DNA of 64,000 nt from Brachycybe producta. Taxonomy: Eukaryota > Arthropoda > Diplopoda > Playtdesmida > Andrognathidae. The stretch spans positions 3,971,501 through 4,035,500 of the forward strand of contig JAUPFP010000014.1 of NCBI GenBank assembly GCA_036925085.1, written 5' to 3'. Position numbers and translations under genes: made by a program. Of the stretch, positions 53,531 through 64,000 are shown piece by piece. Under the pieces are notes generated by a model. The model had not been told where the DNA came from, ran no database searches, and saw only the letters and a program-made list of their open reading frames with translations. The first letter of the stretch is position 1. Each line of letters begins with the position of its first letter.

Positions 53531-53768
53531 GAGTATTCTAGCGGTGTATGAATTTCGCGCCTTTTTTTTTTTAACATAAATCGTCATTTCCGTTTAAATT
53601 ACGTCATATTGTGACGCCCCGGAAATGAAACATGGCTGTAAAATGGATTTGTGTTCAATGACGTTGTGAACTTCCAACATGTGATTTTTATCGAAAAGAA
53701 CTTGCTGACAAATCAATTGTAAAAAGTTTAAGTACTTTTGTTTTTTTACGTTCATAAACATCGTTTAA

Positions 53769-56700
53769 ATGGGTGGCAATCGTAAACAAGCGCAAAGAAC
53801 CAAAGGAAACACGAGGGTAATTTGGATTACGTTTCAAGATGAGAGTTTTACAGGGTGCAGGGTACTTATCTGTGTAATATTATATTTCCTCGTCTCTCGT
53901 CTTTTAGCCGTCCAGTAGTAGTCGTTCCGCTGAACGTCTCTTGGGAACGGGTGCCGCCGGAACAGGACTTGGTTTTCTTGGATTCTCAACTCCACTCGTA
54001 CAGTTAGTGGCTGCAAAAGGAATTCAGAGTTCATCGGTAAATCCAGAAGCTGAATCAGAAGTAACGACTGCAACTGTTGATGGAGACTGTCGAATGCTTA
54101 TGAAGAAGATGACTAAGAAAGACGCTGTTACGAGACTTAAGGTATAATAAGAGTGAAAGTCTTTTCTAAAAGGAGACTTTTGTTTTTGAAGTTGCTCAAA
54201 TTCGATCGAACTGCAATGAAAATCATTTTCTCATTTCAGGCTCTCCAAGAATTTGGATCGTTCATCACGGCCTGCGATGAGGAGATACTTAGAGGTGCTC
54301 TTCCGTTTTGGCCTCGTCTCTTCAACAGATTGTCTTCGGTTTGGCTCATGTTTTTCGAATAGAGAAGGATATTGCGATCTTAAGCGCGGTATTTTTTCTC
54401 AAACAGGATTACGACAGAAGGGTGAGAGAAGCTGTTCATGTCGCTCACTCTAAACTCGTATCAAGGATGAAGCGTAACCTTGCTCCTCACCTGAAGAGCC
54501 TTATGGGAAGTTGGTTGATGGGTCAGTGCGATCCTCATCCTCCAGCTGCCACTGCGGCGAAGAATGCATTTCAATTGGCTTTCAGTCCGGTCAAACAGGT
54601 CGATGCTCTCGTCTACTGCAAAGACGAAATCTTCAACGTACGTCGAGAGCTTTCTTTTTTTGTCGTAATGATGGATGAATAGTTTGTTGACATGGTTTTT
54701 CCCCCCTTTGGTTATTTAGCAAATTGTAGATGTTCTCTATAACCAAACACCTAGGACTCTAGTCGACCAGGAGTAAGTTGAAGACTGAAACGACTGCGGC
54801 GTTCTCTACATATCTACAATGGTTTTACGTTAATCTTGGATTGTTTTTGTTTTCGAAGGTTAGTTCCAAATGAAGAGGCCGAATCGACGTATGAGAGGAT
54901 GGTTTCCGTTGCACTTTTTGCTTTTGCCCTCTTTCTTGACACCGTTTCGAAGTTGGAACACGAGATGTCGCTTGAAGTTTACGAGAAATTCGTTTCGGAT
55001 TCGAAATTCTGGAAATACGCCAAATCTCAATCGTCGAATGTATGAAATTAACCCTACACGATCGAGAAACGAACGACGTTTTTTATTTTCTAAAATTTTT
55101 TTATAGATACGAAGTGCTTGGTTTGGTTTGATATCGTCATTATGTCGAACTCTTCCAGCTGTTTTCGAACTGCATCTTTCTAAATTGTGCCCACTCGTTC
55201 TTGGAAATTTAGATGAGGACGATCCAGTTGTTTCTTCTCTCGTTTGGGAAGCTGTTTTGCATCTAATCGTTGCTCACGAGGTTCTTTTTCAAATGAAGTT
55301 CGTTTTGTGTTTATAACGGTTGACATTCGATCGTGATTTTTTTCTTTAGACGTGCTGGAATCACGTGAATATTTCAAAAGCTGTCGTTCCTAAGTTAATG
55401 TCAGCTTTGAAGAAGGGATTCGATGGAAATGCAGTTGCCGTTTGTCCGAATTTGTTGCCGTTCGTTAGCAAAGTTCCGCTCGACTTGTTGAATGATGTCG
55501 AAAAGTTTTACGATGGGTTCTTTTCCAATATCAGACTAGGGTGGGTTCTTTTTCATTTGCATATTTAGAGAATTGATGTTTCTAAAAAATACTTCTTGTT
55601 GGCTTTTATCTTCAACTATTTAGATTGTCTTTACCGAAAGTTCAACTGAGTACGATTGAATCTTCTGCCATCGTGACGTCTTTCGTAGAGTGTCTTCGTT
55701 ACGTTGCAACAACAAATTCCGCCTTCGCTCAAGACCTCGTTCACAATCACGTTCGTCTTCTGTGTTCTATTTTAAGTCCGAAATTGCTGTAACTTATATC
55801 GTTTTAATTTGCAGTTGTTGCCGGTCGTCGAGAGCTCTTTCGTCGAGAAAAGTTCAACGTTGTCGTTGACGCCGCTCTATTCGTTGATTGGCGATTTTCT
55901 GCTATCGTTTTTTAATCGATCCGATGGTAATCGACTAGAAGAGACATTCTGGGAAACGTTGAGCGTTTCTTGCTTGGCTGTGGTCCAGAATACGGACAAA
56001 GAGGTCGAAGTTGCTCTGAAGAGGCTTTCGAAAATGTTTGCATGTTTTACGGGTTCATCCGTGAAGCGCAAAGAGAAGAAATCGCTTCAAGTTCGTTTTG
56101 CGGACGAAGATGAGAACGGATCTTCAATCGACGAGTCGCTTTTGGTGACGCGTTTCGTAAATTCAGACAATGGACGTAATTTGGCCGTTTTTACTGCTTC
56201 GAAGTTGTGTGTTGCAGCTCAAGACAGTTACATATCGACCGAATCTATTCCTCACTTGCGGTTTCTTGTCGAAATGGTGACGATGTTTGCGAGAAAAGAA
56301 TTATTCCAGCTTCTCTTATCGGAAGTGAGTGAAGCCGATGTTAAAATAATTAACGATGACGTTGACGCGTTACCTGTCTTATGTCAGAGATACTGTGATG
56401 ATGTCGTTTTTAAAATGTGGCTTGTTAATTTCAAGAGGAATCGATTAGAAATGGATTCTGATGATGTCAACAAAGTTATCGGAATTTTAATTCGCTTGGT
56501 TTTTGTCGTTTATGACTTTCTTACCGCAATTTCTCAATCTCATGTTCTCGTCGAATTGTGTCTTTTGAATGATGTGGTCGTTCTCGAAGAAGCCGTACGG
56601 GTTTTAATGAGCGTGAAACGTGAAGATCTAGTTGTTAAACGCTGGTTCAAAGGAACCGAGCTGACTGAATGCTTGCAGAAGTTCGTTCAAGATTTAACGG

Positions 56701-59700
56701 TTTCAATTCGCGATCCGTCTGCCGACGAGATTCCGATCGAGGCCACTTGGAAACTTCTTTCGCACTGTTTCGTTGCGGGAGACGATTTGGAACCGGTTTT
56801 ATCGATCGAATGCTTGAACGGTGTCTTCGAAAAACTTCGTGTTGGTTTACTAGACGCGAGTTATGACGACGAGTCATCGTTCGGAGGCGTCATTGAGGAA
56901 GTTTTGACTCTGACGAGCAAATTAACCATTAGTTTCTTTCGTAATGTACCGGGATGTTGGCAGATTTCTGCGAGCGAAGATCTGCTACTTGCGTTTTTTA
57001 TTATAAGCTGCAAGGAAGAAGTTTACGGTGGTTCTGATGTGGTTCGAGAGGCGATCGACGAGGTTGTCGTCGAAGGAACGAAGTTACTCGTGAAGAACCA
57101 AGGCGGATTGTTACTTCCAGGACGATTTCTTTTCAAAGCAGCTCGTCACGTCCACTATGTGATTCAATCTCGAGTTGTACTGGAACTCGATCGATTGGAA
57201 ACTTTGACGAAATCAGTTGTTAGTTTAATTTTTACCGTGAACGCGGCACTTTCTGAAATCAACGACAATACGACAACTTTACACGACACAAGCCTACATA
57301 TTCTGAGTCTTACGGTTCTTTCTCAGAGTGAACTTAAGAAAATTGAGAAAGATCTTTGGAAAAAGAACGTTTTGGATCATTTGATGCAGGGCGAATTGTG
57401 TTTCTTGTCTTTTCCAGGTTCACGTGGTGACGATCTCGATGAAAAGAGCTATGTGTCTCTGTTGGCATCGACTCACGTGGTGTCCGAGGTTCTTCTAAGA
57501 CTCGTTCCATCGGACGATGAAAAAACGTCCTCGATCAGTGAACTGCTGATTCACTTTCTTACTGTCTTGTATGCTGGTACGTACTGTAGAGTGGTCACGA
57601 ACCAACGGAACAGATCGGCTTCTGCTGACGAAGCGAAGAATTTGTTAGAATTCGGTTGTCGGCTGCAGAATGCGTTATGCTGTTTACTCGATCGTATTTC
57701 TAGCAACGAATTGATTCGTTTATACACTGAATGTATGAATCGTTCGCTTGAATTTGGACTTTTCTGGTCGTATTCGCTTCTAGAGTTGGATAAACATCTT
57801 ACAAAACTAGACTTTATTGTTGACAGAACGAAAATCTTGGATGTAGACGGCATTCCACAACACGTAGGCGCTCTTCATAATGTGCAGTTGATGTCGGCCG
57901 CTGGACGTGGCAACGTTTCTGTACTCAAGAGTGCGTTGAGCTGCGTTACGTCAACACACAATACGAATTACTTGGCTGTAATTGCTAGCGCAATGAAGAG
58001 TAGTTCTGTTTGCGACGTATCGGATGTGTTGGTCGCTGTCGAGCTACTGCTGAAGTGGCGAGAAGAAGAGAAAGTCGGTGGCTCAAAGGTCTTTCTCTTT
58101 GCAACGGATGTCGCTCACGATTGGAACATTATCTGCATGAATATGGAAATCTGTAAACTTCTGTCAGCAGCCGTTTCTGGTTATGCACAGGCTTTAACGG
58201 CGCCACATTGGGACTTGATCATGTGTTCACTTGGTTCTTGGCTTGATGAGTGCGTTCGAATATGTAACAATGACGGCTCCGATGTGATGATTCGAGCGTT
58301 CGTAACTTCGGTCGCTCACTTGTCGTCGACAGTTGCAACCACAATAGACCGTCTGAGGCACACTGATTGTTTATCTTCAGATCGGATTACCGAATGGGAT
58401 CAGTTCTTTGCAGTCAGAATATTTTCAACTCTGCTTAATCTGTTTATCAGTGAAGATGAACGTTTTCAAGAGGAGGTTTCGGATGCAGCTCTCATCGAAG
58501 ATTACGTTCTAGAAAGTCTCGCAAGAACTATGCAGTGGATTCCGCTGACGGTTCTCGAGAGTAATTCTCTTCCAGTTCTGTTAGTTCCCGAATGGGAAGA
58601 TAAAGATCGTGATGCGACACCTGTTAAAGTGAAAACCGTTATTAGTCATTTATGTCCCATGCTCGGATCATCCAAACGGTCTGTTCAATTCGGTGCGTAT
58701 CACGCTCTCTCACGGATCGTTCCCATTTTGTCACGTTACGAAGACGTTAAAAAGGTGAACGAATACACCGGTGAAACGGAGGATCGAGAGATTCCATGGC
58801 CTTTGCTTTCATCGTTATCGAGCACACGGAATATCATGGAAGAAATGTTGTTGGGATTCGACTTGGAAGATTCTTGTGTCGTACCACCCGACACCGAGTT
58901 ATACTCTTGTGTAATCGGATTCCTTCTTTCTTGGACACTGACTTTGAGCCTTTTTTCTACTTCAACACCGGAGTTACGGTCTCAATATGCGTCTTTCTTT
59001 CGAGAATCAAAATTAGTGTCGGAACTTTTGAACTGTCTATTTCGTTTGATGCCTGAAAATGTTAGCCTCCACGCGGAGAGTGGTGGAAGTTCTACCTTAT
59101 CTCCGAAACACGGCGTTACGAAGCTTACAATGTTTTCGGATGAACCGCTGTTGGATCCAATAGGTTGTTAAAAGAGCTATTAAGAACGTAGAGACACTCC
59201 AGAGTTGCGCGTGCCATGAGACGTGATAAGTTTAGCTGTTCCAAAGTTGCTCAAATGGCTCACAGCAGCACGTGCAAATCTGGAACATCTCTAAATTTCT
59301 GATTATTCATTTGCGACAATGTTTCTTTTGTTGTTCAGTTCCAGCTTCGTCTTTGGAAGTACAACACTTAGCGTGTTCCGTTTACTTCAGTGCCGTGAGA
59401 CATATTCCTGCGTTAGTCAGAGAGTGGTTCAACGGTGTCGATAGACGGACTTCCAGTCTGGTTGACAGGTTCACATCGCAAAATGTGAGCCCCTTGTTAT
59501 GCACGCGAGACATTGTGGCCATACAGAAAGTGGACAAAAGCAAACTGAGGGGGATGGTTGTGAAAGCGAGACCTGGTGCTCGCGAGGTAGTGGCCACGTG
59601 TTCCGTCGAGGATATTTCCTTCGAGATTCTGGTCAAACTGGCCGATAACCATCCTCTTGGAGCGATAACGATAGAAGCCGGACGTCCGATTGGAGTTAGT

Positions 59701-60253
59701 AACTCTCAGTGGAGCTACTGGACACTTCAACTGACCACTTTCCTTATGCATCAGGTTTTGGACGTTATGATGTTTGTGTTGTAAAATGGATTTTTCATTT
59801 TGTGGTTTTTTTTATTTAGAACGGCTCGATTCTGGACGGTCTTCTTCTTTGGAAACGTAACATCGACAAAAAGTTTGAGGGTGTCCAAGAGTGTTACGTC
59901 TGTTTGTACGTTTTACACAGCACCACGTGTCAACTTCCGAAACTATTGTGTCGCACGTGTAAAAAGAAGTTTCATTCTTCGTGTTTGGTAAATTTGCGCT
60001 CAATACTGTTCTAGATTTGGAAGTTTTAAAGTGTAAACGTCCCGCTAACTCTCAGTAATTGTGTCTTTAAGTTTATTTTGAACGACATTAAGATGAAAAT
60101 AACTAGAGGTCATTTAAGGGATGCCGTTTATACTTTAAAACTTCTTTAAATATAACTAAATTAATCGCTGGGTTTTTGTTTCTCTTTCTCTAGTACAAGT
60201 GGTTTAGTACAAGTGGACATTCGACTTGTCCACTTTGCAGAAGTATCTTCTAA
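53769..60253 (+). CDS. LTN1: Listerin E3 ubiquitin ligase (ribosome-associated quality control)
   Basis: Listerin ubiquitinates nascent chains stuck on 60S subunits, together with NEMF. Predicted exons: 53769-53816, 53908-54141, 54240-54338, 54407-54637, 54720-54772, 54859-55039, 55107-55280, 55350-55540, 55624-55750, 55815-59163, 59339-59754, 59820-59987, 60194-60253, giving 1776 aa (human about 1766). The N-terminal part matches well: [79 protein letters not shown], and later [10 protein letters not shown] and LFRLMPENV. The C-terminal RWD-like part has [32 protein letters not shown] and [20 protein letters not shown]. The RING finger reads ECYVC ... CRTC ... FHSSC ... CPLC, with all eight Zn ligands, ending RSIF. 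One 3.3-kb exon (55815-59163) encodes 63% of the protein. Confidence 0.97.
60015..60160. repeat. Family A remnant in the last LTN1 intron
   Basis: GTTTTAAAGTGTAAACGTCC at the left and GCCGTTTATACTTTAAAACT at the right are inverted, with AAGATGAAAATAACTAGAGG inside. The intron (59988-60193) keeps ordinary intron sequence on both sides. Confidence 0.65.
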
Positions 60254-60435
60254 AGAAGCCAAATTTATTCAAAGTTTATTTTGAGGGTCATGAAAAAAAA
60301 AAGGTTTCCAGTTATTTCAAAATTAAAGTTGAACTTGACTCGAATGTTTATTCCAATTCCCAATTATTTTTTATTGACAAAAATAACTTGATAGAAAAAG
60401 AATTTGATGAAAAAACAAAAGTGTTGCGAGACGAA
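60254..60435. other. Gap between convergent LTN1 and EIF2S3 stops
   Basis: ATTAAA on the plus strand (60322-60327) and TTTATT, which is AATAAA on the minus strand (near 60345), are candidate poly(A) signals. The two 3' UTRs probably overlap or nearly touch. Confidence 0.45.
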
Positions 60436-62625
60436 TCACAAAGTGACCGTTGCAACGGCTCCCGGTGGAAGTGGCTTGATGGTAACTCCCTTTCTAATCT
60501 GTCCCCATCCAATCAACCTGAAACAAGATCGAAACGGGTCTTAAGTTATGAGATTTCGGAACTAAACCGAAGGGGGGAAACGATCGATGGACTAACCGCC
60601 AATGTTTTTCGACACGTCTGCTCAGAGCGATCCGCTCTTCAAGAGCCGTACAAACGGGATTACTGAGACTTATTTTGGCCAAATCGGCTTTGACGGCGAG
60701 AACTCGAGCTCCGGTCGAAAGAGATCCAATATTTATCATGAGGACCTCTGATTTCGCCAACTTCTGAACTTTAGCTCCCTTCTTGTCACCCTCCATACGA
60801 ACACCGAGCAAACGGCGAAGAAGAAAATAAGAGATTTCCAACTCTGTGAAGATCTCTGGGAGAGTTCCGACTGCACCCAGAACTTGTCCGGCCATTCGAT
60901 CGGCACGACAAAGAGTCGGATCGATCTTAGTTCCAACTCCTAGTTATCAAAAACCGATAGAAATTAGTTCGAAATCTTGAACGAGTTTCGTTTATAAATC
61001 GGATTTACCTATAAGTCCTCCCGGAACGGCAAACTGTAAATCGTTCTGTTCGGCACAGAGTGAAACGATACGAGAAAAGATCGGTTTGCAGGTCACTTTG
61101 CCTTCGTGGTCCTTCGACACGATTCCGGGACGAACTTCGATCTCCTGTCCCACCCTTAACACACCCCTTAAGATACTCCCGCCAGCGACACCACCCTTTA
61201 GGTCCTCCACTTCGCAGCCGGGTTTATTTACATCAAAGGAACGAATAACTATTAAAAAAAAGTAGAATGGTTAAAACGGAAGCAGAGTGTCGACTCGAGG
61301 AAAGTCGATACCGATGAGACGAGCGTCGGATGTGAAATCCCTCATCGGAATTGGAATTTTCTTAATGATGTATTCACAGATCACTTCGATGTTATACTTC
61401 AATTGGGCCGAAATCGGGATCACCGGGGCTCCTTCGGCAACGGTTCCTTTTTACGTTCGTATTCACATTTAGAATTTCCGTTCGCAATTTTCTTGTCATT
61501 CGTTATCAAACCTTGTACGAATTTCAGAATCTGTTCGTACTGTTCCTTTGCTTGACTCTCTTTTACCAAATCGATCTTATTCTGAAGAATGAGGATGTGT
61601 CTCAGTTTCATAATCTCGATCGCAGCTAAATGTTCGGACGTCTGGGGTTGAGGACAAGACTCGTTTCCGGCTACAAATAAAAATAAGTAATCGATTTTTG
61701 ATCCGAAGGGACCGTTTCCTTTTAGGTTCTTTGTACCGATGAGAAGCAAGGCAGCATCCATTACAGCTGCTCCGTTCAACATTGTGGCCATAAGGATGTC
61801 GTGTCCAGGACAATCGACGAACGACACGTGTCTAAAACGAAAAGAAAACAAGTTATAAATACGTTCGTAGAGCTATCGAGGCCGCTTGTAAATTTACCTG
61901 ACGAGACGGAAACGACCAGGACAATTTTGACGATCGCATGGAAAACTATCCTCCTTGCTACTACCAGCAGAACGATAACATCCTGGCCTCGGACATCCTT
62001 CGTAGTCACACTTGAAGATCTACAGAAACCACGTAAAAGAGAACGGATGTAACAGACGACGATACGTTTTAAATATGATAGAGAGACCTTGGCGTTAGCA
62101 TAACCCAATTTGATTGTGATGTTTCTCTCGAGTTCGTTCTTGAAACGAACCGTCTGGACACCGGAAATGGCTTTAACCACAGTGGATTTTCCGTGCGCTA
62201 CATGACCAATCGTACCTAAAACAGTAAACATCCAATCATGATTTAAAAAGCATTGATTTTGTTTGCATAATAATAAATCACCTATGTTGATAGTCGCTTG
62301 TCTAGATATCACCTCCGCAGACAATGGAGTCAATTCGGCGACATTCTGGAAAAAATACAGACCACCCAAGTTAAAACACACACGCACTGCGCGTAACTTG
62401 CACGCGCGCCCGTGCAGAAGTAGAGGGGGGAGAGAAAGCCGACAGGGGGATGTCGGTAAGTGCACGTGCCACAATTGACGTAGCGTTCGCATCCGTTCTG
62501 CACGTTTTTATCGCCAGTTGTACGATTAATCGGTGGCTTACCAGTTTCGAAAGCTCTTGCTTGTGTAAATGGGGTTGGTTAAGGATTGCATCAGAAATCG
62601 CAGCACCCTCACCGGCCATCTTCAT
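60436..62625 (-). CDS. EIF2S3: Translation initiation factor eIF2 subunit gamma
   Basis: eIF2-gamma is the GTPase subunit that carries initiator Met-tRNA to the 40S ribosome. Predicted exons: 62625-62542, 62345-62282, 62215-62088, 62019-61898, 61831-61737, 61670-61512, 61446-61312, 61248-61009, 60939-60597, 60517-60436, giving 483 aa. G motifs are intact: GHVAHGKST (P-loop), [18 protein letters not shown] and [10 protein letters not shown] Cys4 knuckle lies between switch I and switch II (KCDYEGC ... CPRPGC ... PCDRQNC). Domains II/III read [35 protein letters not shown] and [20 protein letters not shown], ending AVATVTL. The upstream ATG (MKMAGEGAA) was chosen; MAGEGAA at 62619 is an equally good start. 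The stop is 182 bp from the LTN1 stop on the other strand. Confidence 0.97.
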
Positions 62626-62659
62626 TGTCGTCGTCGGCAAAAGAAGAAAAATAAACAGG

Positions 62660-62822
62660 CAAATGTAGACAGCTTCAGAATTTCTTTGGTTCCGCCCTTT
62701 TATGAGCGTCATCAACTAATAATTGCTTTGTTACTGGGTCTGATGAATTGGTTGATATTTGGTCTGACGCTCTTAAAAAGACGGAGCCAAAGAAATTCTG
62801 AAGCTGTCTACAGATACCTGTG
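62660..62822. repeat. Family D palindromic element just upstream of EIF2S3
   Basis: AATGTAGACAGCTTCAGAAT, TTCTTTGGTTCCGCCCTTTT, ATGAGCGTCATCAA pairs with GGTCTGACGCTCTTAAAAAG, ACGGAGCCAAAGAAATTCTG, AAGCTGTCTACAGATACCTG. It begins about 35 bp upstream of the EIF2S3 start codon, so it probably overlaps the 5' UTR or core promoter. Confidence 0.85.
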
Positions 62823-63375
62823 AAAAATAATCAGTTAGGCCGCCGCCGCTATCTGGCAATGGCAAAAGTAAGCCGACTATCTAGTGGCTTGCAATGTCAG
62901 TTTAGTTCATTCAGTAATAAGATTATTCAGAAAATTAAAAATATTATCTAGAAGAAACGGTTCACTTCTCCTTGAGTATTTAAATTTGATGTGAATGTTA
63001 TTTCTATCTATAAAACATTTATTTTTATTGTATTTTTTTACAGCGGCGGCAGCTAGTAATTGACAAATTAAGAATTGCTTTACATTCTGTTATTCATAGA
63101 TTTGTCTACTATTATGACGTCTACTTTGTAATAGTACGGCATATATGACGTCACATTGTTGGACTAAACATTGAGTAACGGACAGTACGGTTGAATCGTG
63201 ACCTCATTGCTTACTTACCCTAAAGAGAAGGATTGCTCAATGCTCATTCACGTAGAGCTCATGTAGCACTGCAGCAGTGATCACGCGGTATTATGACGTA
63301 CGTGGTAGACCCTCCACGATTATTTGACATGAATATTCTGATGCTTGTTTATCGGTTGTCTGTGAAACAACAACG
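62823..63375. promoter_or_regulatory. Head-to-head promoter region of EIF2S3 and TRAPPC10
   Basis: It holds TGACGTCA at 63147-63154, TATGACGTACGTGG near 63291 and GTAGAGCTCATGTAGCACTG near 63254. A diverged CTATCTAGTGGCTTGCA motif (62876) recalls the AGATGGCGCC repeats. No ORF was accepted. Promoter role is inferred from position. Confidence 0.4.
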
Positions 63376-64000
63376 ATGGAGAACAAACCACTAATAACAT
63401 GTAAGATTACATTCATTTTGGTTTCAACGTTATTTTATGTTTTTTTTCTTGTGTTTTTAGATGCTGGAGACGAATCGTTGTTTTCATCGTTTCAATTTGG
63501 CGTCTGTCAGGGTCTTCCGGTCGAATCTGTCGAATGGAGAAGGTTTTCATTTCTGTCTTTCATGAGAAAAAAATCACTAAAAAACGCGTGAATTTTAAGA
63601 AAATTTAAAACAAGGAACCTACTGAAATCAACTTTTTATTATGTCAATTTTTCGTACAAGATTTTTAGTCAATTTTAATTTTTTGTTTACAAATTTTCTT
63701 AAATATGAAGATTTTAGTAATTTTTTTTTTTTACATATTTTCTGTATAGATTTACTTAAATTACAAATCTGTTACAGATTTCAGTAAATTTCTTAGTTTA
63801 TCTGTGGATTTCTTGTTGTTTTTCTGTAGAATTGTGCCATAAAAGTTTTAATTTTTGTACAATTGTCAGATCTTTCGGCCGAGCTCCGAAAAAAGTTTGT
63901 GTCGAATGCAAGTTTGCAAAATTCAGCGAGGAACTTATTCCAAAAGATGGAGACTGGAAACTTATCGATCAACCGTTTTTTCACACTTACTGGACAGATT
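63376..64000 (+). CDS. TRAPPC10: TRAPP II complex subunit 10 (TRS130-like), 5' part, runs off the window
   Basis: TRAPPC10 is a large subunit of TRAPP II, which acts in Golgi trafficking as an exchange-factor complex for Rab GTPases. Predicted exons: 63376-63400, 63461-63542, 63870 to beyond 64000. The joined start reads MENKPLITYAGDESLFSSF, then GVCQGLPVESVEWRRSFGRA, PKKVCVECKFAKFSEELIPK and QPFFHTYWTD. This matches the N-terminus of human TRAPPC10 (MENKP, AGD, LP, EWRRS(F/Y)GRAPK, EELLPK, HIYWTE) block for block. Intron 2 is 327 nt of A/T-rich DNA. Everything after the third exon is outside the window. Confidence 0.92.

Noticed and set aside
61776..62492. 238-aa minus-strand ORF beginning [10 protein letters not shown]
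   Set aside because: It reads through introns of EIF2S3. Only the parts matching eIF2-gamma exons are coding.

Overview
The window is a piece of animal (metazoan) nuclear genome, visibly AT-rich. All eight recognisable genes are split by spliceosomal introns that are mostly 50-130 nt long, and their proteins are closest in recall to animal families. The FOXO sequence reads like a protostome FOXO, for example an ecdysozoan or lophotrochozoan. A (TTAGG)4 run and a DRE-type TATCGATA promoter motif lean weakly towards an arthropod. I do not assign a species. No bacterial, plasmid, phage or CRISPR sequence was seen.

Layout. 1-2721 holds the 3' part of FOXO (+), starting inside the forkhead domain. 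2722-39826 is about 37 kb with no confident gene. It is built from low-complexity DNA, microsatellites and a dense layer of palindromic, non-autonomous DNA-transposon-like repeats, with one LINE 3' end (7020-7315), one hAT-like element carrying an 8-bp target-site duplication (9581-9916) and one pogo/Tigger-like element with TA duplications (14361-14911). One possible unassigned exon lies at 36856-36971 on the minus strand. 39827-64000 is gene-dense: WASHC4 (+), TFG (-), TIPRL (-), a TatD nuclease (+), LTN1/listerin (+), EIF2S3 (-) and the 5' end of TRAPPC10 (+). WASHC4/TFG and LTN1/EIF2S3 converge. TIPRL/TatD and EIF2S3/TRAPPC10 are head to head.

Functions. Three genes serve membrane traffic: WASHC4 (WASH complex on endosomes), TFG (ER exit sites and COPII) and TRAPPC10 (TRAPP II at the Golgi). 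Two serve translation and its quality control: EIF2S3 (initiator tRNA delivery) and LTN1 (ribosome-associated quality control). FOXO is the insulin/AKT-controlled transcription factor, TIPRL regulates PP2A-type phosphatases, and TatD is a metal-dependent nuclease. Nothing suggests an operon. Exon boundaries below were placed by reading GT/AG sites, phase and remembered homologues. They are predictions without transcript support, but phases agree throughout each model.

The main unusual signal is the repeat layer. One palindromic family, called family A here (arms AAACTAGAAGGGTAGCTCAA and TCATGTTGATATCTTTCAAA), occurs about 25 times. It also sits in introns of WASHC4, TFG and LTN1, where it accounts for most of the length of the unusually long introns, and it both hosts and invades other elements. 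Family names A to F are labels made for this report.
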